A program made the translations under genes and the position numbers. The notes beneath the pieces were generated by a model, which saw nothing but the letters and a program-made list of their open reading frames with translations, ran no database searches and was not told the origin of the DNA. A stretch of DNA of 64,000 bases from Exophiala sp. HKRS030 (lineage: Eukaryota; Ascomycota; Eurotiomycetes; Chaetothyriales; Herpotrichiellaceae). The DNA is taken from NCBI GenBank assembly GCA_023897205.1, contig JAHWDD010000007.1, positions 3,782,001 through 3,846,000 of the forward strand, in the 5' to 3' direction. Below, one piece after another: positions 10,171-21,389 of this stretch (its first letter is position 1; the number at the start of each line of letters is the position of its first letter).

Positions 10171-12148
10171 GTTACTAGGGCAATCTCATTTCTGTCATCT
10201 TTATACTTCAATCGCGGGCATTAACGCAGAAGTCAGACTCAAGGCATTGAGATAGATAGGCGAAAATGAAGATGACGCGACATACCGCGTCGCGTATTGA
10301 GTTTTATTTTGTCTGACAACTGTTTTGGCCCGCGTATAGAACGAAGTTTGCGTCGACACCCAACAATAAATAAGGTCAGACGATCTGCCGTTCTACAAAT
10401 AGGGAGCCGTGCATGACCAGCTTTGGCTTCTGGGTACATCCTCGTTCCACAAGTCAATGGACCCAACTACGTTGTCCTTCTCAGTGCTCAAGAATATTGA
10501 GCCCGACTATAACCGTATCTCAAGTGTGCCGCGCATGTTTTTCCAGCACAATCAAGATTCTTCACCAGAAAGATACTACAATACTTGGCGAGATGATACC
10601 TTCAGCCTCAATGATTCTCACTACTTGGACAGATACATTTGCCCCAAAGGGGACAGGGAGAAGATGCCTTCACCGATAGAAAGTCCTCCCTCCTACCTGA
10701 CAAAGGAACAAGATCATTTCCATCTATTGACCACCAGCTTATTGGAAAGTGCTCGGGCCAAACTCACAGACCCCTTTCACAGTATCAAATCATTTTTTGA
10801 CCAACTGCTGGCTACTAGGCCTCTTGATTAGTCGGCGGTCTTGTTCAATCCGAGCCTCAGCCGTGGATGAATTTCAACGTACATGGTGAATGAAACAACA
10901 TCCATTTGAATCTGTATTGATCACTGTCAGTCGTTCATTGATGCTGAAATCATCGTTTACCATGTCTGTAACGACTGTGTAACATGTTTATCGCATCAAC
11001 CTTTCAACTTGCACGGAACTTGCTATGCCGGAGACGACTTTTACCGATTACATCATGGCCAAAATCCTTAGCCTCACAGGACCCCACAAACCAGGGTAAT
11101 ACTGAGATAACTGGCGCAGGGGCTGTACCTGAGGCCGCATGTCGCCAGGTAGTGACGGATATTAGCGTACGACGTTTGAACCCTCAGCCAGTTCTGGACT
11201 AGCCTTGCAACAGTCAACGGGTAGCACGCCGAAGCGAGGTTGAGTATTCAACGCTGCGGTCTCGAATCGGTAACCTAAGCATTCGTTGTCAAGATGCAGA
11301 TTCCTGTCATATGTCCTTGAGCTGTAATCAAATTCCATATCCCATATTCGACTGCTTCGCTTGGTTGTCTGAATACTTCGGGTCGCGGAATGATGCTCAC
11401 ACATGGCGCCACCTGAATATCAAGTTCACAATGAAGAAAATCGGCATAAGCGGAACGGGCATCGTGGACATGATATTGCTAGTGGTGACAATAACGGAAA
11501 CACGGTAAGTCGGCCGGCAGAATACGACAGCAGAGTACACCGTATGTTGTCACAAACAACAACCAGTGTCTCGATGTAAGAGGTAATAGTTTGGGGATCG
11601 GGAACAATCTGCTTCGTCGTCTAATCGTTCCTCCAGGCCTCTTTTGTCCACGTTACAGCCATCAAAAACCAACTGCGGAACCAATCACGTTGGAAGATAT
11701 TATATCCTCCATCTTAGTCACCAATTTTTATCCTGAACGCTGAACATCAGACCACTTCTTTCGAACAAGTCGAGCAATGAGATGTCTGCATTTCTTGAAA
11801 AATTGTCCTGTCTATGCTGCTGACTTATCGTACCGTGAGATCCATGACTTCCACATCCAGCTTGATGATTGAGGTAGACATCCACTCCAATGTGAACAAA
11901 GCAGTAATGGGCAGGAAAGTATCAGGCCACAAGCCTACTCGACGAACGGGTGAACAATAAGCGCTTTTCACCGGCAGCACAATCGTCGTCAGCGAATATT
12001 GGTTTGTAGGTCTGGAGAGTGTCGATATAAAGTCCTCGAAAGTCTTCAGCAACATACCATCTCCCAGAACCTCCAGCAAACCAGCACAGCACAATACTTG
12101 CTACAGCTTTCTCAATACTCACGATTCGATATCATCACTACTATCGCC
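10171..12148. other. Intergenic with one doubtful ORF
   Basis: Nearly 2 kb between Sfi1 (reading left) and the aquaporin (reading right). Apart from the doubtful frame at 10457-10831 I see no coding signal. The last 150 bases form the aquaporin leader. Confidence 0.5.
10457..10831 (+). CDS. Hypothetical small protein, doubtful
   Basis: Open frame of 124 codons from the first in-frame ATG. It is hydrophilic, with no domain, signal peptide or membrane segment that I recognise. The composition (Ser, Asp, Pro and a helical C-terminal stretch LTTSLLESARAKLTDPF) looks like possible coding sequence, but there is no family support and no visible intron. Chance ORFs of this length are common in such DNA. 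Confidence 0.25.
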   Translation: MDPTTLSFSVLKNIEPDYNRISSVPRMFFQHNQDSSPERYYNTWRDDTFSLNDSHYLDRYICPKGDREKMPSPIESPPSYLTKEQDHFHLLTTSLLESARAKLTDPFHSIKSFFDQLLATRPLD

Positions 12149-13232
12149 ATGCCTAGCCCACGCCACCACTTCAAACGCCGGTTTGGCTTCCCCAATACCG
12201 GCGCCATCATGGGCTTTCTTCCAGATAGTGTACGCAACGACTTGGTCGCTACACTAGGCGAGTTCGTTGGAACCTTCTTGTTCCTGTTCTTCGCATTTGC
12301 AGGCTGTCAGATTGCCAATGATCCATCTGAGCGGAACGAACTTCCCGTTGGACCCAATATCCTTAGAATCATCTACATCGGTCTCAGCTTCGCCGTTTCC
12401 CTCGCCATCAACTGTTGGTTGTTCTACAGAGTCAGCGGTGGACAACTCAATCCTGCTGTGAGCATCGTTGAAGCCCTTGATTGTCCGGGCTAGTTGTTGA
12501 TGAAAATCTAGGTCACTCTGACTTTGTATCTGGTTGGAGCCATCCCCGGTCGTCGATCAATTGCAATCGGTGTCGCTCAGATTGTTGCCGGCATCGCTGC
12601 AGCTGGAGTCGCCTCATGCACATTCCCAGGCCCAATGACCGTTGACATTAGTCTGGGAGCTGGCACAAGCATCGCCCAAGGCTGCTTCATCGAGATGTTC
12701 ACCACCATCCTCCTATGCCTGACCGTTGTCATGCTTGCCGCAGTAAAGTCCAAGGCCACATTCCTAGCCCCCTTTGGCATCGGCATGGCCTTGTTCGTCG
12801 GCCATTTGTGCAGTAAGTCTCCATCTCAGTCTCTCCTTCCGACCCTATCCTGACAAATCTAACCTTTCTTCTCACACAGGCGTCGAATTCACTGGTGCCG
12901 GCATCAACCCCGCGCGAGCATTCGGTCCAGCTGTAGTCAACCACTCATTCCCGGGCTACCACTGGATCTACTGGGTCGGCCCTCTGCTCGGATCGTTAGT
13001 CACCGCCGCATTCTACCACATCCTCGAAGCCTTCAACTGGAAAACAGCCAACGTCGGCCAGGACTTTGACGATCTAGAGGCCCAACATCTCGACTCCAAG
13101 AAACACACCCACAGACCAAATATCTATGTCAATCCGGTGGCCGCTGGTTCGTCGGAGCCGGCGCCAGAGCCCAAGCCCGATCCGGCAGACGACCGCGAAA
13201 GTAGTGAAGCTGCCACCACGGTCCACGAGTAA
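12149..13232 (+). CDS. Aquaporin (MIP family)
   Basis: Three exons: 12149-12457, 12512-12812 and 12880-13232, giving 320 residues. The introns are 54 and 67 bases (GTGAGC..TAG and GTAAGT..CAG). The first NPA box (residues 101-103) sits exactly at the end of exon 1 in SGGQLNPA, and the second lies in [13 protein letters not shown] (213-215). Both are canonical, with the selectivity-filter Arg following the second. Six membrane helices can be traced, starting with [16 protein letters not shown]. The canonical NPA and NPAR boxes and the short N-terminus point to an orthodox water channel, not an aquaglyceroporin. The C-terminal 60 residues are an acidic, Pro-rich cytosolic tail. Location: plasma membrane or an internal membrane. 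Confidence 0.93.
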
Positions 13233-13709
13233 GATCCCCTACCAGGTATCTGAAGGCCAGGAATTTATTCGCAGCACCCATCACTCAACAACCAGGACTT
13301 TCGGTCACACGGACGTTCCCAGATCGCAAAGCTCAAGCGCTATCTCATTCTCATGCCATGCGAGCATCGTGAGCCATTAGCGAACACTGTACAGTTTATT
13401 ATCCAGGCATTACAATGGTCCTCCGTTGCAATTTTACTCCCTGTCGTTTTGCAAGGGTAAGCGAGACCAGGTATGTGACTAGCTAGCTAAAGTGGCAAGT
13501 GAAAATTTGAGGAGCAATATATTACTAGACCATACTCCGTTGGCTCTGGCGGTATCTGAATCGTCAATCAGAGTAGCAAGGGGTCCACCAAAATCGACAG
13601 GGAGTAAAATTTCAAGGGAGGACCATTGTACGAACAAGGCTTTATCAAGCTATAATGTAGATTCTTACCGTTATCTAGACTTACCACTATGATCCATGTA
13701 TACAATTTA
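13233..13709. other. Intergenic between aquaporin and NLR ends
   Basis: Convergent 3-prime flanks. As the sequence stands, the NLR frame runs on to a stop at 13568, but this extension is an artefact of a frame break at 13860-13862. Nothing else is seen. Confidence 0.6.
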
Positions 13710-16700
13710 TTACCCGGCGTCTCCTTCTTTCTCTCCATTTCCGTCTCTGACTCCCGCCGTATCTCGCACTGCATCATTCCCTCGGTCTCCCTCCCCCGCT
13801 TCATAGTCTCTAAAAGACTGAAGCCACCACTCGGAGTCAAGACGGTCAGGATGCTTCTCGGGAGGGCATATTTCCGGATCTGGACTACATACTGCATCAT
13901 CTGTTTCGCCTCGCGTCGACGCCCGGCGTGCCAGTAGTAAACTGCCAGATCATGTTGCGATACCAGTAGATCAGGATGACTCTCTCGAAATATTCCCTTT
14001 TTGATCTCTACCACCGGCTCGAGCATAGATATTGCTTCTTGTGTCTGCCCGTTCATTTGGTAAGCTCCTGCCAGCTGATGTTGGGAAATCAATCGTGCAT
14101 GGTCTGTTTCTACTAATGTCCGCTTCTCAATTTGCAACACCAGCTCCAGAAGCGATATTGCCTCTTGTATCCGCCCGTTCGCTAGATATGCGCGTGCCAG
14201 TTCGTGTTGTGAGTTCAGGCATCTGGGGTCACTTTCCGACAACGTCCGCTGTCTGTGTCTAACCACAGCCTCCAAAAGTGATATCGCTTCCATAGCCTGC
14301 TCGTTTTCTAGATATGCGCTGGCCAGTGTGTGTTGCAAACTCAATAGATCATGATGATCCTCTGCCAAGGTTTGGTCTTGGCCGGCGAGCAACTGCTGTA
14401 ACAGTGATATTGCCTGTGCGGGTTTACCATGGTTCAATAATTGAGTCACAACCAATGCATAGGCTGTTTCATATTGCTTGGTCACCTTCGACATATCCCA
14501 GGAGAGATGGTCGAACCAGCGTGCTAACAAGGCAGACAATACAGCATCAGCCCGCATGAAGCAAAGTAAGTAGCCACAGCGAAGTAAAATACTGCTGACA
14601 TGTGCCGCCGGAGCCGCTGCAAAGATCGTGCTCATCTGCCACGATACAAGAGCTTCGACATGAGCTTGAGATTGTTGTGTATTTGACTTCCAGATTTTGT
14701 CATGATGAGATATAGCAACCACGCATCCGGCAGTGACCCATGAGACGTGCTGCTGCGCGTCAGTCTGCCGATCGCGCGCCCATGCGTGTACTAGAGGATG
14801 CATGGATACGCTCATGTAACCAGCTGACTTGTCAATAGTCACCAATGAAAGCATTTGCAACGTAAAAATGGCGTCTTGGAGGCGAAATGAATCCCACGGC
14901 TGTCCCGTGGCTGGCAAGCATGACGGAAGGTGAGATAGGTGCCACGATTTCAGAACAAGTGCCTCGTCTTCCTTGGTATAATAGTCCGCACAAATTCGCG
15001 GTGAACCGCGCCAAGCTGCCTCAAACACGGGTAGAGGAAGCCGACTCCAGCCAAATACCGCCAGGACCGGTAATAATGACAAGGCATCCTGAGAGGCTGT
15101 GGTATGGGTTGAGCCAAGGATTTCTGCCGACGCTTCAAAAGTGGCATACACGTCCCGTACCGAGATAGAGCTTGTTTTGGATGGAACTGGAGAATTCGTT
15201 TCCGATGTTGCTGATACACTCCGGGGTATTCAGCCAGGGTACAATGGCCGCGTGAGATGTATGCTCCTGCTTGAATGAGGGCGAGAGGGTGTGAATGGAG
15301 CAGATCCGCAACCACATCAGCGTCACCCTCAAGCCGAGGATCTGGGCTATCTCGACTCCGATGGACGCCAGGCAGAATTCGAGCGGCGCGCAACAGCAGT
15401 TCTCGCGCATCTTCCCTGTCGAGTTCTGCCAGAGTCACATGTCTGGTGGTTGCATGGAGGGAACACTCTTCATTGCGTGATGTTAGAAGGATCGTTCCGT
15501 AGGTGCTTGCCGGAATATATGGTTGGTAATCAACTTGCGGATCGTCTGCATTATCCAGTATCAAAAGCCAGGTTTGATGCAGCGCACTGAGCCTTTGGCA
15601 GGCTTCCTCCCAGGTCTGGGCGGGGAGCTGTAAGCGCCCGCAGAGATCAAGAAGTGATTGTTCTGCGGAGGACTTGGTACTGATATCGATCCAGAAGACC
15701 CCCAGAAACTTTCCGTTCGTTAACATCAGATATTTTGAAGACACGGGACATACATACAATGGGCGCATGCTATGCGCAAGCTGGAGACAAATTTCACTCT
15801 TACCCTGTCCTCCCATACCCGTTACAACAATCCGACATTGCTTTTCGGGATTCCGCGCTCCAATGGCGTCTCTCAGATCGTTCTTCAACTGTTCTAAGAT
15901 GCTCTTGCGACCAGTGAAAAGTGTGTTGGGTGATCTCATTACCGTCCAGTGCACGTTCTTCTGGACATTGGCTTTCATGTTTCTGTGTTAGTGTATGTAT
16001 TTCGTCCTGACATAGACTGATGTCGTACTTACAGGACACACGTGGGTGCGGCATCATTGCATGTTGCTCGCCCAACTTCTGTAAAATTTCCAACTTTTGT
16101 AAAATCTCCTGGTGTCGCTCTAGCGCATCTGTACACTGTGAACAGTCCATCGTCGCGGAGAGCATTGGAGAGCCTACCGGCCGAGTCAAACAATTGGCTG
16201 ACCTTCCAACAGGCCGCATCCTGTCTTCTAATTACTGCCAAGGTCTCCGACAAGTCATCTAGTTTGGGGATTGCGCGGACGTATCTTTCTATTTACAGAG
16301 TAAGAGGCATCGCCTCGTGGCAAAGAATCTTGCTGGAAGAACTCACCAAGTGTAGAACGTCGATAGTAGGAAGCTGCCGAAATCTGGAACCGAATGATAC
16401 TTTTGTACAATTCAACCAACTGTTTCTTGAATTCCTCTTTGAGATTAGTCCCAGTATGACGGTCGTAGATACATTCAACTTGGCGATACCGTGCCACAAC
16501 TGTGACAACCTCCTCCACCCCGAGACCATGGTCGCATACTGTTCGGAGTCATTTGTTGCCACCTGAAAGAGTATCAGAAGATCATGCAACGTATTTCAGC
16601 ACAAGAGCGTGTCAGACCTGCATCAGGAAAGCAAGACCAGCCAGCGGAAAGCCTGCGTGAATTGGATCAAGACTAGTTGCAGCACTAGTCACTTCCTTTA

Positions 16701-17232
16701 GCATTGTTACAATCTTGACCAGCCTCTCAAGCTGATCCCGTAAAACGATATTCCTTGGACCAACATTGATCTTCCATCGTCTGTCTTCGAGATCTCGTCG
16801 ACTGCGCTCAGTCGCATCCAGCAGCTGTGATGCATAATCGTCGTCTCCTGCTGCACTGGCCGCCTGCTGCACGCCAACAATCAAAGTTCTGAGTGGTGGC
16901 TCTTCTAGTTCCAGCTTTTCGGCAGCCAGCTTCCAGCAATTCTCCTTGACGGTAAGGAGAGGGGTTTGGCCATCATGATTGCCTCGCTGATGTTGAGCCT
17001 GCAATGAGGGTTCCGAAGAGGTCAATTGAACTGCGGTAGGCGAGCCAATAACTTGTGACAGGCCCGGACCCGAAGGATGAGTGGTTGGCATTGTCGCCGA
17101 CGCAGTTGAGGAGGGTGTAGATATTGTTGGCTGAGACACGCTGCCATTGTCTTGATTGTTCGAGGCCGACGTTGGCGGCGCGGCTACTCTTTTCTTGGGA
17201 AGCTTCACACGCCGTGTCAGCCACTGCGGCAT
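13710..17232 (-). CDS. NLR-type protein: NWD N-terminus, NB-ARC-like NTPase, TPR repeats; frame broken
   Basis: Spliced model: 16618-17232, 16347-16562, 16178-16258, 16033-16128, 15758-15982 and 13710-15708 (introns of 49-88 bases). A disordered N-terminus is followed by an NWD/NACHT-N type helical domain (LDPIHAGFPLAGLAFLMQ, then ATNDSEQYATMVSG) and a short coiled coil (DALERHQEILQKLEILQKL). Next is a P-loop NTPase: Walker A GMGGQGKSE, Walker B LLILDNADD and TSRNEE. At the C-terminal side are a winged-helix-like HPLVHAW region and four 42-residue TPRs. Such proteins are fungal STAND sensors, some acting in non-self recognition. The frame is broken at 16518-16521, 15154-15156 and 13860-13862, and probably at 16044-16046 and 15699-15703. 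Each break behaves as one missing G/C. With these the model closes at about 1078 residues. Read literally it is a pseudogene. Confidence 0.8.
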
Positions 17233-17715
17233 ATCTACAAGTTGTTGCTCAGGTATTCCCTTCAGAATGATTTCACTGAGTCGGGAAGCACATCACATCT
17301 GGGAAGTGTAGTCCTAAGTATCTGCGATACTGATGTTGTTATTGTTCTTCAGGCTGATCCGTGAGGCTGAACTCTGGCGCCACCAAGAGGCGCAGTGCAG
17401 GCGTGCATAGCAAGACAAATGCGTCCGCCAATGGGATTCTGGTAGCTATCCCCGAAACTGTAGGGATGATATTCTATCCATTTTCGTGTCAGGAAAGCAG
17501 GACGGTTTTTGCACGGTTCATGGTCTTTAGCGAGTTTAGAGACGTTGAAAGGTTAAAACATGTGTGGGTCATCTTCTTGCGTCGATGACATTGCTCAAAA
17601 GCTTAAATAATTCTTATACGAAGCACAACGGTAGTCGCAAACCAGAACTCACCAGGACGAAATTGCCGTTCATTCAATTCGAAGTGACTTTTCGAGACAG
17701 AGAAGGTGAGCGACG
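17233..17715. promoter_or_regulatory. Divergent promoter region, NLR / acyltransferase
   Basis: The 483 bases separate the starts of two divergent genes and must hold both promoters. I see no clear TATA box or repeated operator. Confidence 0.5.
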
Positions 17716-19464
17716 ATGATTCCAGACAAGAGCGAGACACCCGGCTGGCGGCAAAGCTATGCCACCGATTATCATGATTGGCACGAACAAACCAAAGCAA
17801 ATCGCAAATCGTACTATCGTCGCATTGGTATCGTGGAAGGACTTTTCAACACCGATGGCATCGATTTCGAAGGGAGAGCGGACCTTACCATAGACCTGCA
17901 TGTTGAACTGAGGACTTCGCTGTCGGCTGAGTCGTTACGCACGAGGATCCTGCAAGCATGGTCAGTTTTGAGGCATCAACATATTTTGCTTTCCGCACGG
18001 GTCTCCCTACGAAGGGATGTTACGTTGCACGCTACGACAGTGGACGAGGAAGACTGGCTGTACGTGTATGAGCAACCGACGAGTCCAGAGGCCATGGAGG
18101 CCGATGCATTGGAGCATATGGTGTTCGTGGAAGACAACTACCCTGAGGCTCAGAATGACGAGTTCTTCGTGCATTTGCTCAACTGCTCTCGATGCATAGA
18201 TCCTGTCAGATCTTTGAGCAAATTATTCGTCATGCCCTTGCGTCAGACTAGCCACGGGACATACAATCTGCACTTTATGGTGATAGCCGGCCATGAGATT
18301 GTGGACGGACTTGCGTCTATGCGGTGGATGTCTTCATTTATTGACGTTCTCAACCGTTCGTCCGAGAGACTCAAAGGTGATGCACAGAAACTCTGCACAT
18401 CATCTCCTCGGCCCCGATTACCTCCTGCACAAGAATCTCTTTATCCATCCATGGGAAGCAATCAGGCAAGACAGAGGTGGTCGTGGGCCATATCACGAAT
18501 CCTCCGGCACGTCAAGAAGCCTGGACCTGCAGCTTTTCAGAACCCGCTACGGAGAGAAGAGGTGTTATCGAGGGGAGAACTACTGCCGCCAAAGTTTGCG
18601 AATGTCATTGACTATTCTAAAGTGCCACCTCTGAATACCTATACTGTCCGACCAACACTCAGTCTGGCGGCATCAAAGAGACTGGCTTCTCTATGCCGTG
18701 AGGCACGGATCAGTGTTGGTAGTGGCTGCTTTGCCCTTGTTGCACTCGTAATGATGCAATTTGAGGAACGTCGCAATCCGAATATCCCGACTCATGAAAG
18801 GCTTCCATTCGTCGGCTCCTTTCCCGTGAACCCTCGTCCGTTCTTGGAAGGCGAACCTACCACCGGGAAGGAAGACAGCCTTATGCTAGCATTCAGCGAA
18901 GGTATCTCCTTGCCTTTCCTCTCCAGTGACCTTGCTCTCGAAGGCCGGCTGAGATTACTGGGAAAGCAAGCTCATCGCCATCTGCGACAATACCAGAAAC
19001 GGCCTCGGAATCCCACCGAGAAGATCGAGCTCGGGTCTAAAAGCCCATCACAACTCTTACCTATGATGTATTTATCAACAATGGAGCGACTCGAGGCCAA
19101 AAGTACAGAGAGCCGTCGTCGTGGTTGGAAAATTCAAGGCGAATACCCTGCATCGTGGTCACCGACTCTTGCTACCTGTGGGGTAAGTTCAGTTGGACCA
19201 CGAGGGTCAATCATCGCCTCAGGAAAGTACGACATCACGAGTCTAGCTGGTAACACAGATTTTGCTGCTGACTTCCGAGGCTTGGACACTACCGTAAGAG
19301 CAAGAGATGGTGAATTCCTCGTTGGCGCTGTAGGTGATAATGGGCAGCTTCGGTTCGGGGTCAGTTATGACGGTTGTGCGATTGATCCTGCCTTGGCCCT
19401 TGAATGGAAAGCGACCATCGAGAAAATCTTGGAGCCAAGTAATGCCTCAATGGCCAAACTTTGA
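17716..19464 (+). CDS. Condensation-like acyltransferase (CoA-dependent acyltransferase fold)
   Basis: Single-exon gene of 582 residues. The catalytic HxxxD motif of the chloramphenicol-acetyltransferase/condensation superfamily is present as AGHEIVDG (H193, D197). It sits in the expected place, about one third along, after an N-terminal lobe with ILQAWSVLRHQHILLSARV, which is typical of these folds (LR..HP.L R). The C-terminal lobe contains SVGPRGSI and a DFRGLDTTV region. Relatives include stand-alone fungal acyltransferases of the trichothecene acetyltransferase type and NRPS condensation-like proteins. Substrate unknown. There is no carrier protein or synthase next to it, so a link to secondary metabolism is only a possibility. 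No signal peptide, so cytosolic. Confidence 0.75.
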   Translation: MIPDKSETPGWRQSYATDYHDWHEQTKANRKSYYRRIGIVEGLFNTDGIDFEGRADLTIDLHVELRTSLSAESLRTRILQAWSVLRHQHILLSARVSLRRDVTLHATTVDEEDWLYVYEQPTSPEAMEADALEHMVFVEDNYPEAQNDEFFVHLLNCSRCIDPVRSLSKLFVMPLRQTSHGTYNLHFMVIAGHEIVDGLASMRWMSSFIDVLNRSSERLKGDAQKLCTSSPRPRLPPAQESLYPSMGSNQARQRWSWAISRILRHVKKPGPAAFQNPLRREEVLSRGELLPPKFANVIDYSKVPPLNTYTVRPTLSLAASKRLASLCREARISVGSGCFALVALVMMQFEERRNPNIPTHERLPFVGSFPVNPRPFLEGEPTTGKEDSLMLAFSEGISLPFLSSDLALEGRLRLLGKQAHRHLRQYQKRPRNPTEKIELGSKSPSQLLPMMYLSTMERLEAKSTESRRRGWKIQGEYPASWSPTLATCGVSSVGPRGSIIASGKYDITSLAGNTDFAADFRGLDTTVRARDGEFLVGAVGDNGQLRFGVSYDGCAIDPALALEWKATIEKILEPSNASMAKL

Positions 19465-20426
19465 CATTGCAAGGCATATACATCTTGGCAGACCGTGAAG
19501 GTACAGTCGTAGTGGCCGTCATGTTCCGAGGGAAGACGCTTCATCATAGGCATCAACATGAATGATGTGTGACGCTGATAAATTCGAATCTTCATAGTAA
19601 ATGTCAAAACCTATCAATCGAAAACTCTGGATCACCCTCATTGAAGTTGTCAAAATAGAGTAATTGCATGGATATCTCGATTCACAGTAGAAATCATATC
19701 CGGATCAAGAACGGCAGGATTCCTCATACCAGCAGAAGTAACATCTGTAAGCAGAACGTTAGCTTCGGTGCCTCAAGACTCCGAAGTCGAGGACGATGTT
19801 TAGGTCCTTGGCTCTTCTTACTGGCGAGCTCAAGCCTCCAGACTCCAGGAGCTCCAAATCTTTGTCATCATCTGGGAAAAAGTGACTACCGAGACGGGAC
19901 GAGAAGACGCCTATACCCGAACTGCCTTACGAACACGACGTCCCGCTTTTTTGGTCCCTGTACCTACCACGAAAGGTCGACCTCGCTCGCCCACAAATTC
20001 CGGCCAGCTTGGAGGGAAGCCAGTCCAATGAACACTCCCTACTGACAAAGTTTTTGGCACGCAGGTGGTTTCTCGCGCACAAAGACTCCACGGCGGGTCA
20101 CATCCTGACTAACCACGGCCTTCGATGACGGGTCATGCCCTCGGGGCCACTTACCTAATACTTCGAGATATTGGCTCAATACGGTTAACGATGTCAACGA
20201 GCTTGCCTCAGCTGTTCGAAGGTAGAAACCCATATATATGAGGGTAGGTTAGAGGTTGGTAGTTTCATCTCTCACCATCGCAACGAGTCAGTAGCATTCC
20301 GAGCATTCAAACAAACCACCAACACCCACGATCTTCTATCCAAAAAAACAGCAAAACAGACTAAACAAAGCCCGTAACAAACACACACCAAACACCACCA
20401 AGACGGCGTTCCGCAGCACAGCGAAA
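19465..20426. other. Intergenic, NmrA-like gene promoter
   Basis: No gene is supported. A frame of 125 codons at 19668-20045 has no recognisable features. The right end is the promoter and A/C-rich leader of the next gene, with a TATA-like element listed separately. Confidence 0.55.
20232..20239 (+). promoter_or_regulatory. TATA-like element
   Basis: An ATATATAT stretch lies about 190 bases upstream of the NmrA-like start codon and precedes an A/C-rich leader. Position and context suit a fungal TATA box. There is no direct evidence of use. Confidence 0.4.
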
Positions 20427-21389
20427 ATGTCACAAAAGATCCTCACCATCTTCGGCGCCACAGGCAACCAAGGTGGCAGCACGGTGTCTGCCGTTCTCAA
20501 CAACCCCACCCTTTCAGCCAAATACAAGATCCGGGCTATAACGCGGGACCCATCGAAACCCAGCGCTCAAGCACTCGCCTCGCGCGGAGCTGAACTGGCA
20601 CAAGCGGACCTCAACGACATCGAGAGCGTCAAGACCGCGATCGCAGGCTCATACGGCGTGTTCGCGGTGACCAACTACTGGGAAACAACCGACCCGAAAG
20701 CCGAGTTCCGACAAGGACAAAACATCGTCGACGCCGCCAAGCAGCAAGGCGTGAAGCACCTGGTGTGGAGCAGCCTGCCGCACGCGGCGAAGCTGACCAA
20801 CGGCGAACTCAGCAAGATCGAGCACTTTGACTCGAAAGCCAGCGTCGAGGAATACGCGGAGCAAGCCAAGGAAGGCAGCGACCTGATCGTCTCATACTTC
20901 ATGCCAGCCTACTTCATGAGCAACCTGACAGGGCAATTCAAGCCCGCCGCTGACGACAACAACAACAACGGTGTCCTCACACTCAGCCAACCATGGCATC
21001 CCACCAACACCTGGCTGCCGATGATCGACATCCGCAACGACACGGGCCTGTACACGATCGGGCTATTCGAAGCCGGCGCGCGCGCCAACGGCGTCCGAGT
21101 CCAAGGCGTCAGCGAATGGGTGCACCCTGCGCAACTCGCCGCCACACTGTCGGAGATCAAGGGCCGAGAAGTGCGCTTCGTCGAGACGCCCGCCAGCGTC
21201 GACGACGCCGCCAAGTCCGGCAACAGGATCTTCGAGGAACTCACCCAGAACATGCTCTTGATCAGGGATTATAGCTATTATGGAAAGGGAACGGAGAAGA
21301 AGCAGGACGAGAGTGATCGCTTCCTCGTGCCCGGTGCGAAGAAGACGTCGTTTAGGGACTTTGCTGCTAAGGCAAAGTGGGATTTCTGA
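20427..21389 (+). CDS. NmrA-like NAD(P)-binding protein
   Basis: Single-exon gene of 320 residues. The dinucleotide-binding glycine motif GATGNQGG is at residues 10-17, followed by RAITRDPSK and GVFAVTNYWE. This is the pattern of the NmrA/HSCARG family, an atypical short-chain dehydrogenase group that usually lacks the catalytic Tyr-Lys pair and acts as a redox sensor. The founding member NmrA is a co-repressor of the GATA factor AreA in nitrogen regulation. However, most family members of this length, and probably this one, are paralogues of unknown target. The protein is soluble, with no signal peptide. Its codon use is GC-richer than its neighbours in the coding core, but this is common for expressed fungal genes. 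Confidence 0.85.
   Translation: MSQKILTIFGATGNQGGSTVSAVLNNPTLSAKYKIRAITRDPSKPSAQALASRGAELAQADLNDIESVKTAIAGSYGVFAVTNYWETTDPKAEFRQGQNIVDAAKQQGVKHLVWSSLPHAAKLTNGELSKIEHFDSKASVEEYAEQAKEGSDLIVSYFMPAYFMSNLTGQFKPAADDNNNNGVLTLSQPWHPTNTWLPMIDIRNDTGLYTIGLFEAGARANGVRVQGVSEWVHPAQLAATLSEIKGREVRFVETPASVDDAAKSGNRIFEELTQNMLLIRDYSYYGKGTEKKQDESDRFLVPGAKKTSFRDFAAKAKWDF

Noticed and set aside
16029..16253. A further frame break in the NLR between the WKVSQLFDSA and DALERHQEIL segments
   Set aside because: A 49-base GT-AG intron (16129-16177) joins the two segments in phase, so no missing base is needed there.
19668..20045. 125-codon open frame
   Set aside because: Arg/Ser-rich composition without domain, splice or context support; probably chance.
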